NCBI GenBank assembly: GCA_027946365.1
Contig: JAPEUQ010000006.1
Coordinates: forward strand, 186,001-250,000
Direction: 5' to 3'
Origin: Kalmusia sp. IMI 367209
Lineage: Eukaryota > Ascomycota > Dothideomycetes > Pleosporales > Didymosphaeriaceae
Length of the DNA stretch: 64,000 bases
Shown in pieces: positions 1 through 10,300 of this stretch. Positions within the stretch are counted from its first letter, which is position 1, and each line of letters opens with the position of its first letter. Below the pieces are notes generated by a model. That model had not been told where the DNA came from and did not search any database. It was given only the letters and a program-made list of their open reading frames with translations. A program made the translations under genes and the position numbers.

Positions 1-538
1 GCGGGATGGTTCCCCTGGGCGCGCTTGGGGTGACATGCTGATGGCTTATTAAGACGAATGGCGGGATAGCGAAGGGCGGTGGCGGGGCATCGTTGTGCTT
101 GTTTTGCCGAGGCTGCGCTATGTTGACTCTCTTACAACTGCAAAGAGAAAGCCTTTTTGCCTGCGGGTTGTAGTATTGGCGATGTTGCGCCCTTAATTTG
201 ATGACCAGTGAGAAAAGCTGATGTGTGACACCTAGTGGTGCGGCGACTGTTCGTATATACGCCGGAAATACGACGTATATACGGAATCTTTGTGTTGAGA
301 GGGCGGGGAGCACTTATTTGCCCCTCAATTTTCTCGCTTCGTCGCCTTAAGCCCTAAACATGGACTGCCGAAGCTATCGTCCGCATGACGTAAAGAGATA
401 GCTTTGAAATCGTAACGGGAAAATGCCCCTCCATATAACCTCCCCCCACAGTAACTTTACCAGCGTGCCAGCTTTATTTTGAAGAATCCTTCCATACAAC
501 ATCCAATCATACCAATCTAAACATCTACACCAATCATC
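1..538. other. Left-edge intergenic region upstream of the aldo/keto reductase gene
   Basis: I see no gene here. The stretch holds the upstream region of the reductase gene starting at 539. The only structure I noticed is a pair of identical 10-bp palindromes (252-261 and 274-283), listed separately. The last 100 bases before the start codon are pyrimidine-rich, as is usual for filamentous fungal leaders. Confidence 0.6.
252..283. promoter_or_regulatory. Pair of identical 10-bp palindromes
   Basis: The perfect palindrome CGTATATACG occurs at 252-261 and again at 274-283. The copies are 22 bp apart start to start, about two DNA helical turns, and lie about 260 bp upstream of the reductase start codon. 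This geometry would suit a protein that binds as two dimers on one face of the helix. I do not recognise the site as that of a known fungal regulator, so the regulatory role is inference. Confidence 0.3.
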
Positions 539-1733
539 ATGCCCGCCGTTGAATCCAAGTTTGACCCCAAGGACATGGAGTTCCGTCGATTGGGACCTGC
601 TGGCCTCAAGGTGTCGGTCTTCTCGCTTGGTGGGTGGCTGACCTATGGAGGTACGCAAAAAGGAAGCATTGTGAAGGACATCATGGAGACGGCCTGGAGC
701 TATGGCATCAATTTCTTTGATACTGCCGAGACCTACTCCAAGGGCGAGTGCGAGGTAGAAATGGGCAATGCCTTTAAAGAGTTGGCCTGGCCACGCGACG
801 AGTACGTGCTGTCAACAAAGGTCAGTCCAGTGGGTAACTCCAAGTGATGCTCAATGTCTCATGCAATACCAGGTCTATTTCGGAACAGGACGCAAGGAGC
901 CAAACACTAAGGGTCTGAGCAAGAAGCACATCGTTGAAGGCTTGAAGAGCTCGCTCAAGCGTCTGCAGCACGACTACGTCGACGTAGTTTTCGCGCATCG
1001 ATATGACCCAGAGTATGTGAATGCAAAATCAGTTGGACGAGGTCTCTAACAATGATCAGCGTGCCAATGAAGGAGATTGTCGAAGCCTTCACGCAAACTA
1101 TCAACCTTAATCTCGCATACTACTGGGGCACGTCAGAATGGCCTGCTGAGCGTATCCAGGAAGCCCACGATATCGCTGAGAAGTATAATCTGATTGCACC
1201 GGTTGTCGAGCAGCCGCAATACAACGCTTTTGCTCGCGAACGCTTTGAGAAGGAGTATGCACCGCTCTTTGAGAAGTACCAGATGGGTACTACCATCTGG
1301 AGTCCGCTGGATTCTGGCATTCTGACCGGAAAATACGACAAGGGCATTCCAGAGGACTCGCGGTTTGCTACGAACCCCGACTTTTTCAAGAACACAATCG
1401 AGAAGCTCAAGTCCGAGGAAGGACAAGCCAAGTTGGAGAAGGTGAGGAAGCTCGGCAAGATCGCGGAGAAGCTGGGTGGCAACACAGCTCAGCTCGCTTT
1501 GGCATGGGCTGCGAAAAAGTAAGTTGTTCTCCGAGAATCGCTGCAACCTGCGGATGTCGCCTGTATCGGTGTCAATATACTGACCGATGCGCAGCCCTAA
1601 CGTCAGCACCGTCATTTTGGGGGCGTCCAAGACCGAACAAGTCCACGACAACTGCAAGGCTCTGCAGTTGCTACCCAAGCTCACCGACGAAGTCTACAAA
1701 GAGATTGAGAGCATCCTCGACAATAAGCCCTAA
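539..1733 (+). CDS. Aldo/keto reductase, voltage-gated K+ channel beta-subunit type
   Basis: Exons 539-820, 873-1012, 1060-1518 and 1595-1733 give 339 residues, the usual length for the family. The protein is an NADPH-dependent aldo/keto reductase of the AKR6 (Kv-beta) group, found in the cytosol; in animals such proteins sit on Shaker-type channels, while in fungi the physiological substrate is unclear. The catalytic tetrad can be read directly: Asp61 and Tyr66 in FFDTAETY, Lys94 as the last codon of exon 1, and His136 in VVFAHRYDP. The C-terminal cofactor-binding region is present ([13 protein letters not shown], with the Kv-beta-like C-terminal helix after it). All three introns have GT..AG ends and the exon sum is divisible by three. 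The ATG at 539 is the first in frame and precedes the conserved N terminus. The next gene is about 2 kb away, so no operon-like context applies. Confidence 0.92.
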
Positions 1734-3778
1734 ACGTGAGCATGTGACCGGGCTGGTATGACCGGGTGAGCCGCGTAAGAGGGCTGTGTCAGAAGCGAGC
1801 ATTGATGAGCGGGGTAGATAAAATGATACAGACATACATGTACCAATAGAGCAGTCTCGAGTACGATGGTATGCCGATTTATCCAGACTTGAAGCTGGAC
1901 GGCGGACGAGCACGCATCAAGTGACGTTGTGGTTCCAAATCATTGCAGCATGCGATGGATCCAGGTACAATCGATGGTTCTCGTGCAGGTGACAACGCGC
2001 ACACAAGGCAGGTCGCAGTGATGCTGCAGCATTGTTGATTCATAACGTCTTCGCAAGGCGAATTAGGACCACGTAGAGAATTGCCTATATGCAAAGCGCC
2101 TACGATTGGCCGTCTCCGCATTTTCCAAGACGGCAAGGCCACGAGGGAGACAGGAATAGAAACCTGTGGCCTGAGCGCAGTGCACAATGCAGATTAACGA
2201 TGCGGAGAGATTGATTGAGGTTGGCGAAGCTTGCTCGTGAACATGACGACGATGGAGATGGAGATGGGGCTGGATGGCGGCGGAAGGCTGGGCATCGGTG
2301 GCTTCCATGATCTTCGCCAGGGCGCGGGGGACGCACCAATTGGCTCCCATGGGCCAGCGCTGAGGGACCTAGAGCGCATCTCAGCCGTTCGGAGAAGTGC
2401 TCGACGATAAAGAGAGCGCGTATCCGCTTTGTCGACCGCATCGGCTCTGCACTGTTCTCTGGCGCGGGGGCCTGTCTCTGCCCTCTCTTCCATCATCCAT
2501 CATCCATCATCCATCATCCATCCACCTCCATCCACAACCATCCACCGCCATCCCACACACGGCCCCGCGCACTACGGGCGCAGCCGTTGAAGCCGGGAAG
2601 CCGTCGCGCGTATCGGCCCATCAGTCCATCGGGGATCAGCTCCAGTCCAGTCCCGTGCTGGCGCATGAGCCTCCAGCCTCTAGACTGACGCAGCACGTCC
2701 AGGTGCAACATTCCAAATAGCTGGCGAAGGCTGTGCAAAACTTTTACGCTTGCTTTCTTCCGACGTCCTTCAAGAACGGAGGCATCGCCGCAGCCAGTCG
2801 CCATCCAGCGGCGCCGCAAGACCGTCGGTAGGTATACGAGCACACGCCCTGCGATTCGTTCTTCGCTACCGTCTGGCCTTGATCTGCGACGCGACAAGCA
2901 CCACTTTCTGTCTCAACCGACCCCTCGCCACAGACGCGAAGTGGCACTTCACGCGCTCGCGCCTCGTTGCTACCACTGCCAAGAACTTATCCTCTTCTCG
3001 ACCGCTGCTGATTATCCATCGGCAGTGGAATCTTCTTGCTCCTCTCCGCACATCTTCCCGTTACTACACAGGGCGTCCTGCGAGCACAAGTCGTCGCTTG
3101 GTTCGTGCGTTTCAGTTCCTGTCCGTGGGACCGCGACTGACGTGCATAGCGCACTGGTAGACACCATCTGCTCCGCGACATTTCCAACCCACGCATCACA
3201 GCAACTGCCAACGGTTTGCGCTTGACCTTGTGCTCGTCGATCAATGCAATCCGCATAGCATGGCTGCTCTGTCCCCAGATCCCTCCATGGGGGATGCAAA
3301 GTTTCCGAACAGCTCCAGTGAGTGCACCTTTTTCTTGGCAACCTCCCCACACGCCTGAATTGCCTGGCGTTCGACGTCGAATCTGTTTTGTCTTTATCCT
3401 GTTACACTTGTCGTCTGCCCCGTGTTCTCGCTCGCTTCGCTCCGTCCCCTGGCATTGGTCTGTTCTGCCAATTTTGTTTCCCCGGCTGGTCGTGCGTCCA
3501 AAAGCACTCTGCAGAGACGGCGCGAGTCTCGTGCTCGCAGTGTCGTCTGGGCGAGCACAATGCTATATCTCGTGTGCTACGGCATAGCGTCTTACCGAAT
3601 GTTGCTGTGGTTGCATTGACGAAAGCAGCGTCCACCGCTGCTGCCACCAGGATACAGGCCGTTGGTATACATATACAAGCCCGTGCAATCCTCACATGCA
3701 CTGCAGCTGGTCTCCATATACACATCTATTGTAATTTCTTTCGTCCTTTTATTTAATTACTTCTTTCTATCGTCGAAT
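1734..3778. other. Long gene-free interval, largely upstream region or leader of the bZIP gene
   Basis: No ORF in these 2 kb has recognisable protein similarity or splice structure. The first part (to about 2200) should carry the 3' end of the reductase gene. From about 2450 onward the plus strand is C/T-rich, which resembles a long promoter plus 5' leader for the bZIP gene. Several short ATG-initiated frames occur (for example around 3216, 3322 and 3662); if the leader is transcribed they would act as upstream ORFs. A short tandem repeat lies near 2485-2525. Confidence 0.5.
2485..2525. repeat. Short tandem repeat, unit ccatcat
   Basis: About four to five copies of the 7-base unit ccatcat stand head to tail and continue into degenerate ccatcc units. 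It lies in the gene-free region upstream of the bZIP gene. It is probably an ordinary microsatellite. Confidence 0.6.
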
Positions 3779-5311
3779 ATGTCGCATAATCGTTACATGT
3801 CATGGTCGTCAGATGTGCTGACCATGGCGCCCACCTACCCTCCTGCCGGCACGGCTGTCGACTACCCTTCGCCTGTATCACGTCGGGCTTCGGAATGTTT
3901 TTCTGAGGCTCCAGGCAGTCGGAGAGGTAGCGCGGCTGGCTTCGTGCCGGACATGGAGAGTAAGGGCCATTGGCAATCAATAGGCAGCAACTCAGATTCG
4001 AAAAGTCCACTGGCAAATTTCGCATTTTTCAAAAACTTGACTGAAAAGAAGACTACGCGAGGTAAGCATATTTGCACCCGATACGAGGCTACGCTAAGAC
4101 GAACGCAGATGGGCAGCCTGCAAAGAGGAGAGGGCCGAAGCCCGACAGCAAGCCGGCCTTGACTCGCCGACAGGAGCTGAATCGGCAGGCACAGAGGTAA
4201 CGGAATTGCTATTGTTCAGGTGGCGGACGCTGACCATTACCAAGAACGCACCGAGAGAGGAAAGAGATGTATATCAAGGCACTTGAACAAGAGGTCCTCC
4301 GACTCAAGGACTCGTTCGCCAGTGTGTCCAAAGAAAGAGATGCTTTTGCCGACGAGAATCGGCGCCTGAAAGAATTACTAATGGCCCACGGCATTACGTT
4401 CGATACGCTAATAAGCCCTACAAACGGCATGCAAGCCTTCAACAGCTCCTACGGTGGCAGCTCATCCGGCAGCGTTTCAGGCGGCTACGGAACCGGTACA
4501 TCGACCGGCTATACATCACCACCCACGGTCGGCCATCGAGGATCCATGTCCCAAGACGTCCCTCTCAACCAACAACAAGTCCCTCAGCAGGTCCCCCAGC
4601 TCAATAGCGGGTTAGACTATGATCAGATCGGGATAGATTTCGTCTTAACGTACGACCACCGCACGCCCTATCTCTCTCCTCCACCCCAGCAATAATGCCC
4701 GCCCCATCTCCACATAGTCCGTCCTTATATTCTCTTTTCTATTCACCGTACGTCTCGTCAGTAATACTATCAACCTTACACTCGTGCTCGTTTCTGACTT
4801 AGCTTGGCGAACATCAGACTCGAGCGCCCCTGCATGGACCACATGCAGTTCCTCATGGTGCGGGCCCACGACGCCGAAGAAACGATCAGTGGACATGCGC
4901 TCATGGCGTCGGCGCCGCCCGACAGCCACATTGCGAACCACCCACAAGAAACCTATCCGCATCAGATGCCGGATATCGCAATGCCGGATCTGATGAAGTT
5001 GCTGGACCTCAGCAATCGTCTGCCACTGGACGGAGAGATCACGCCTATCATGGCGTGGGTCATGGTTTTGAAGGAGCCGCGACTGGCGGAACTCAGTAAA
5101 GAGGACATTGAGTTCATAAAGGTGGAGCTACTTGCCAAAGTCCGTTGCTACGGGTGAGTATCCTGATCATGAGGGTCGGAGATGTATCTGACTAGTGAAT
5201 AGGTTCGGCGCGGTCCTTGAGGAATTTGAGGTCAGAGATGCGTTGATGGCAGCGTTCGCAAGGATTGGTAACGGAGCCAATGTCACGACGGAACGCACGA
5301 TTGCTCTGTAA
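3779..5311 (+). CDS. bZIP transcription factor, Pap1/Yap-like basic region with conserved C-terminal domain
   Basis: Exons 3779-4061, 4109-4196, 4245-4649, 4818-5153 and 5203-5311 give 406 residues in frame. The DNA-binding basic region falls at about residues 100-130. It reads NRQAQRTHRERKE, which follows the Pap1/Yap pattern (N-x2-A-Q-x3-R) but with His where those proteins usually carry Phe. A leucine-zipper helix follows (LEQEVLRLKDSF, then ENRRLKELL). A Gly/Ser/Gln-rich linker leads to a C-terminal domain beginning LERPCMDHMQFLMVRAH and ending in a segment with LLAKVRCYGFGAVLEEF. This domain is conserved in filamentous-fungal members of the group as I remember them. Exon 3 can read through to a stop at 4693-4695, but splicing at 4650/4817 restores the conserved C terminus and is preferred. 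Target genes are unknown. The protein is presumably nuclear. Confidence 0.9.
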
Positions 5312-5812
5312 TAGTTAATGGGATGAAGGGATGATACCATGCAGCCCATCTAATCTTTAATTCGCTCGTTCTACGTATATAATGACCATTCCAGTTTAGT
5401 ATTTATCACTTAATTGATGCATTGCAGGTGAAGTAACACCTAGGCTTTAACTATCCACCTCTCTTGAAATTGGACAGTCCCCTTCAAGGTATGATGGTGC
5501 AATTGTCATGGAGCTCTGTGCCTGCATGGGCGCGATCTGCAGCTACATCCTGGTGTTTTGCCCTGCATCCGGCCAACCCCGCGCCACGTGAGTTCTAGCC
5601 GCCTACGTCCAACAGCTCTCCAGACCACCCCACTGCGCGTCTCGCCCTGCCTCACCACTCCGACACCATCTCGCTCGCTTCCTTCTCTCTTACCTCCCCG
5701 CCCATTCCACCTCGCCCCAGCATCGACGCTCTCTGCCTCGTTCCTTCCCCAAATCAGAATACCAACAATTACAACCTCCCTTCCCCACCTTGTCAACAGC
5801 TATCTACCAACC
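5312..5812. other. Intergenic region with C/T-rich leader
   Basis: No gene is seen. The right half (about 5560-5812) is strongly pyrimidine-rich on the plus strand and runs up to the start codon at 5813, as expected for a fungal promoter and leader. Confidence 0.55.
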
Positions 5813-6794
5813 ATGGCCGAGCTCGCTGCCTACGACAACGATCCCACGCTCTACCTCTTTACCTCGCTGACCGCCGGCTCCTCACACATCATCACCGCGA
5901 CATCACGCATCGAGACGATTCTCAAAGCGAACAAGATCCCCTTCAAGGGCGTAGACACAGCTACAGACGAGCTAGCACGCAAGCTCTACGGGCGCAGAGC
6001 ACGGGGGAAGAAGCTCCCTCTGCTAGTCAAGGAGGGCTACGTCATTGCCGTGAGTCCTGATCCAATTGCCTCCCTGCTCCCCATAGGAATCGAGCTATGT
6101 ATCTAACGGGGGAACGCAGGACCTCGAGCAAGTAGAAGAATGGAACGAATACGACGAGCTCAAGGAAGCCCTCGGCGCACCCGCCGCCCCAGCACCCGTA
6201 CCCTCTAAACCTTCCACGACTACCGCTGCTGCAGCCCCAGCAACAGCAACGGACAAGAAGGAAAACACGCCCACGCAGACCCCAGAGCAAAACCTCGCCA
6301 TCCGACAACTCGGGGCCGAAGCCGCCTCCGTCGCCGCTGCAAAGAAACAACCCCCCACGCACATCTCCACGACCAACCCGCTCCTCGCGTCGAAAGTGTC
6401 TTCCCCTTCTACGTCGACGCCTACGAAAGCAGCGGCGTCGCCGGGTGGCATTCTCTCGCCGAGGAGTATACCGCTGCCTGCTACGCCGGGGGTGGGGAAG
6501 GAGGGCATCACGAGCCCGACGACGGAGTTCCACGGGAGGAAGGTCGAGAGTCCGAGCGAGGAGGAGATCAAGCTTGTGGAGCAGCAGCAGTCGATTGCCG
6601 AGGTGAGCAGTTCCGAGGAAGAAGATAGCGAGGACGAGGAGGAGCAGACGCATGCGAAGACGGCTTCGAAGGAGGCTGTGGAGGGCGCGGCGAAGGAGGA
6701 GGAGGAGGAGGTCGCGAAGAATAAGCCAAAGGAGGAGACGCAGGTGCAGGATGCAAAGGCCGCGGACAAGGCTGGCGTGAGTGTGGAGGATTGA
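5813..6794 (+). CDS. SH3BGR-like thioredoxin-fold protein with acidic disordered tail
   Basis: Exons 5813-6049 and 6120-6794 give 303 residues. Residues 1 to about 95 match the SH3-binding glutamate-rich protein family, a glutaredoxin/thioredoxin fold. The visible landmarks are LYLFTSLTAGSS at the N terminus, the RIETILKANKIPF helix, RGKKLPLLV (the cis-Pro loop), and DLEQVEEWNEYDEL after the intron. The redox CxxC motif of glutaredoxins is absent, as in SH3BGR proteins, so an adaptor role is more likely than catalysis. The remaining 200 residues are low-complexity: first Ala/Pro/Thr-rich, then Ser/Pro-rich with many SP/TP sites, then a long Glu/Asp/Lys-rich stretch. A dispersed cytosolic or cytoskeletal adaptor role is inference. 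The gene converges on the Fun30 gene. Confidence 0.8.
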
Positions 6795-7304
6795 GGGCTA
6801 AGGTGTAGCTTTGTGCTTGATGCGGGTTTTCTATTTCCTTTCCTCAGTCCGATTTCTTGGGATACCATGTCATATCATATCATGCTCGTTGAGCAGTGCG
6901 TGCACGCGTTGATGTAGCACTTTAGCAGATGAGAGATGAGCGATGAGCGAGTTGAATTGATGGCACTTTCACATGTGAAAGAAATCCTTCGGTGCACCAA
7001 CATCGATTGAAGACCTGAACTGAGGATGCAACAGACGTCGTATTATCAAGTGGGACGCCCATATATCGACCCAGTAGGACGCCAACGCCAACGCTATGCA
7101 AACAAAAACACAGCTATAGTACAGTATACGAACCGGCCAACACCCCGGCGGCTGAATGTCTGGCTTGAATCAGAAAGACATACAAACGACATCAAGCGCC
7201 CCTCCTCGTAGCCCGCATAGATGCCAACAGCGATGATAACTTCCCTCCAGGCAAATCTAGTACGCACGGTTCTTTTCCGTCGAAGCAACGACGCGAAGCT
7301 CACC
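6795..7304. other. Convergent 3' intergenic region
   Basis: This interval lies between the 3' ends of the SH3BGR-like and Fun30 genes and should contain both transcription ends. A few short ATATC/TATCA direct repeats occur near 6869-6882. I see no coding sequence. Confidence 0.55.
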
Positions 7305-10300
7305 TCACGCAGCACTCATATCTAGCCCGGCCTTCTTGAGGCCCTCCAAAAACTCAACCTTGACATCCTTCTCAGCCTCCACCTTGCCCTCCATCTGCGC
7401 CCTGAGCATCTCCTGCACAGCCTGCAGCCCCCTCTGCTCCGCCTCGTTCAACTCGTCCTTCTTGCCTGAGCCGCCCTCCTCGCCCGCAACCATCTTGTCC
7501 AGCTCCAGCTTGCTCACGCCTAGCGCATGGATCTGTTCCTCCACCGTGCCTCTGGTGACGAGTCGCACAACCTCGACCTCCCTCGTCTGCCCCACGCGAT
7601 GAGCACGATTCTCAGCCTGGATATCATCCTGGGGATTGAACGAGCTGTCGAAAATGATGACCTTATTCGCGCAAGCAAGGTTGATGCCCGCGCCGCCAGA
7701 CTTGGTGCTGAGCATGAAGACGGGGATGGACTCGTCGTTGTGGAACTCGTCAAGCAGCTGCTGGCGCGTCGAGATCTGCGTCTGGCCGTCGAGCCGACAG
7801 TACTGAATGTCGAGGTCGTCGAGGACCCATTCGAGGATGTCCATGACGGAGGTGAACTGGCTGAAGACGAGGGTGCGGTCGCCGTTTGCTTTGAACTTCT
7901 TGAGGAGCTCGACGAGCTTGGCGACTTTGCCTGAGTCCATCCACTCGCTGTTCTTGAGGCCGAACTTGCTTGCGGAGCGGGGGTATTTTAGACACATTGA
8001 GTGACACTGGTAGTCCTGGTAGACTGTCATATCTTCGAAGATTAGATCGGGGTCACTAGAAGCAAAGATAGGCTCTTTGGGTAAAGCCTTCGACATCTTG
8101 CGTAATATGTCGTCGGTGTACCGTTCGCGGAAGAGGAGCGGATGAATGGCAGCTTGGCGAAGCTTCATCATGACATTGGTCTGTTCTTTAGGCGTGAGTC
8201 CAGCAGCGCGATCGAGGAGTACCTTGCGCTGTTTCTCGAGCTGTTCGTCGTACAGCTTCTTCTGGATAGGCGTGAGTTCGCAGTACTCCACGCGGCACGT
8301 CTTCGTCGGTAGATGCTTTAAAACTTGAGCCTTCTTCCTCCGAAGTACGAACGGCGTCATCATGGAGCGAGCGCGATTGATACGCTGAGTTGAAAGTAGC
8401 GTGCCGTGAGTGTCACTCTCATTGACCTTGGCCTTGTGCTTGAACACTACCGAAACGCTTTCTTGAACCTCTTCGTTGTCGAAAATGTCAGGCATAAGAA
8501 ACGCCAGAATTGAGGCCAGCTCTTGCAAACTGTTCTGAAGTGGCGTTCCAGTGAGTAGGAGACGGCATTTGGCACTGATCTTCATCAAACTCTTGTAACG
8601 CAGTGTGTTAGAGTTTCGCAGACAATGACCTTCATCGAAGATGATCGCCTGCGGTTTGCATTTACGCAAGAATGAGTTATCCTGTTTCTTCCAAGCCAGG
8701 TCGTACGTCGTAAGGATCACATCGGTGTCGCCAGATTGGATATAGTCTAGGATCTCATCTTGCATCTCCATGCGCTCGTTCTGGGCGCCATAATAGATTC
8801 TGAAGTTGATCTCCTTCGAGAAGTGCTCAAACTCTCGGGCCCAATTCTCAAGCGTCGAACCGGGGACGACGATTACGTGAGGGCCTCGGACATTTGATTC
8901 CTTGAGATGGGAGAGGAAAGAAATCACCTGACACGTCTTCCCTAGACCCATATCGTCGGCCAAAATACCGGAAATGCCGTTCTGCCAGAGTAAGTTCAGC
9001 CAGTTCAGACCAACAACCTGGTAGTCTTTAAGTTCAACATCGTCGTTCATGATAGCGGGTTTCTTCAATAGCTTCCGCTTGCCGGAAGCTCGATCTACCA
9101 CTTTGCGCAGATCCTCCCGGTCGGAATCGCTTCCGTTGGTGCTTCTCGGGCTCTGATATCCAGAGTCACGATTCGATCCAGTATCGCTGTCATCGAGAGT
9201 AGTAGCTGCGATTTCACCATCGGTAGCAGATCCAAAAATATTGATGCCCCAGCGAGCCATGCCATTAACCATAGGTCGGCCACGTTCCTCGCACTGTTTA
9301 ACGACATTGTCGATCGTTTCGTATGCGTTCCACATCGCTCTTGCGGCATCAACTAGCCTCTCGCCAAACGTAGTTTTAGGCTTGCGCGCTTTCTTGCCGT
9401 TATCCGGTTTTCGCGAGTCGACGTGGATCTTTTCGACGGCAGCGAAAGACCTAAAGGGACGATGCTCAAATATAGAGCGGATGTCTTCTTCTTTATGGCC
9501 AGACAGATCGACCATGGCCTCTACAGTGCAGTCATTGAAGAAGTCGAGCAGATTGCCTTCGTCGAAGTCACCCTCACTTATCTCTTGCACATCGGAATCG
9601 CCGCCAGAGGAAATGGCTATGCCTTCGTCTTCCTCGTCCGGCTCTGCAAATTTCTGTAGAGGGCGCGGTGGCGACGAGAGCGGTGACGGTGATCGGTTGC
9701 GTCGGCCACGCATGAGCTTGCCCTTCTTCTTGGGTTTTTCGGGGCTTTCAGCAGCACTTGATGCTGTATATTGGCTGGGCTTTGCGTAGCGTTCTTGCAT
9801 GCTTTGAATAGGCTTGTTGAGTACACGCTTTGCCGTTGTCTTCGTCACGGCGGGTTCGAGTGACCGCACTACAGCCGTGCCCTTAGCCGGGCTTATCTGC
9901 AACTCATCATCATCTTCTGCTACAAGTGTGTCGACCGTAGCATCGTAATCTCCCTTGTTGCTAAGCAGTGCATCCTTCCGTTCTTGTACTGATTTTCCTG
10001 GAAATATAGACGCCAGCCTCTCCACTTTTCTACGCAAGTTCACATCGGGAATGTCATCGAGGGTTAGTTCATCGTCTCCAGTGAGATCAACGGGCATAGC
10101 GCGCGATGGGCCTGATTGACGAGCCATTGGCTTTGCCTTCTTGGGTGGCGGGAAAGAGCTTGACGCATCAGCGGCTCGCTTCCGTGAAATCTCGTTGTGG
10201 GCAAAACGCGAAATGTCGAAACCAAAAGAGGAAGCCTTCTGCGGTGTTTCCTGCACCCGCGCTTGTTCCAGCTTCGACATGGGGATGTTCGAGCCCGTGT

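Noticed and set aside
3216..3756. Overlapping plus-strand ORFs of 120-145 codons before the bZIP gene
   Set aside because: They overlap each other in different frames, lack acidic residues as expected for a C/T-rich leader, and match nothing; kept only as possible upstream ORFs.
6042..6868. Minus-strand ORFs of 203 and 257 codons
   Set aside because: They lie antisense to the acidic low-complexity tail of the SH3BGR-like gene and encode Ser/Ala or Arg-rich nonsense, a mirror of the repeated codons on the other strand.
9241..9789. Plus-strand ORF of 182 codons
   Set aside because: It is antisense to the well-conserved Fun30 gene, has a Ser-rich composition and shows no family similarity.
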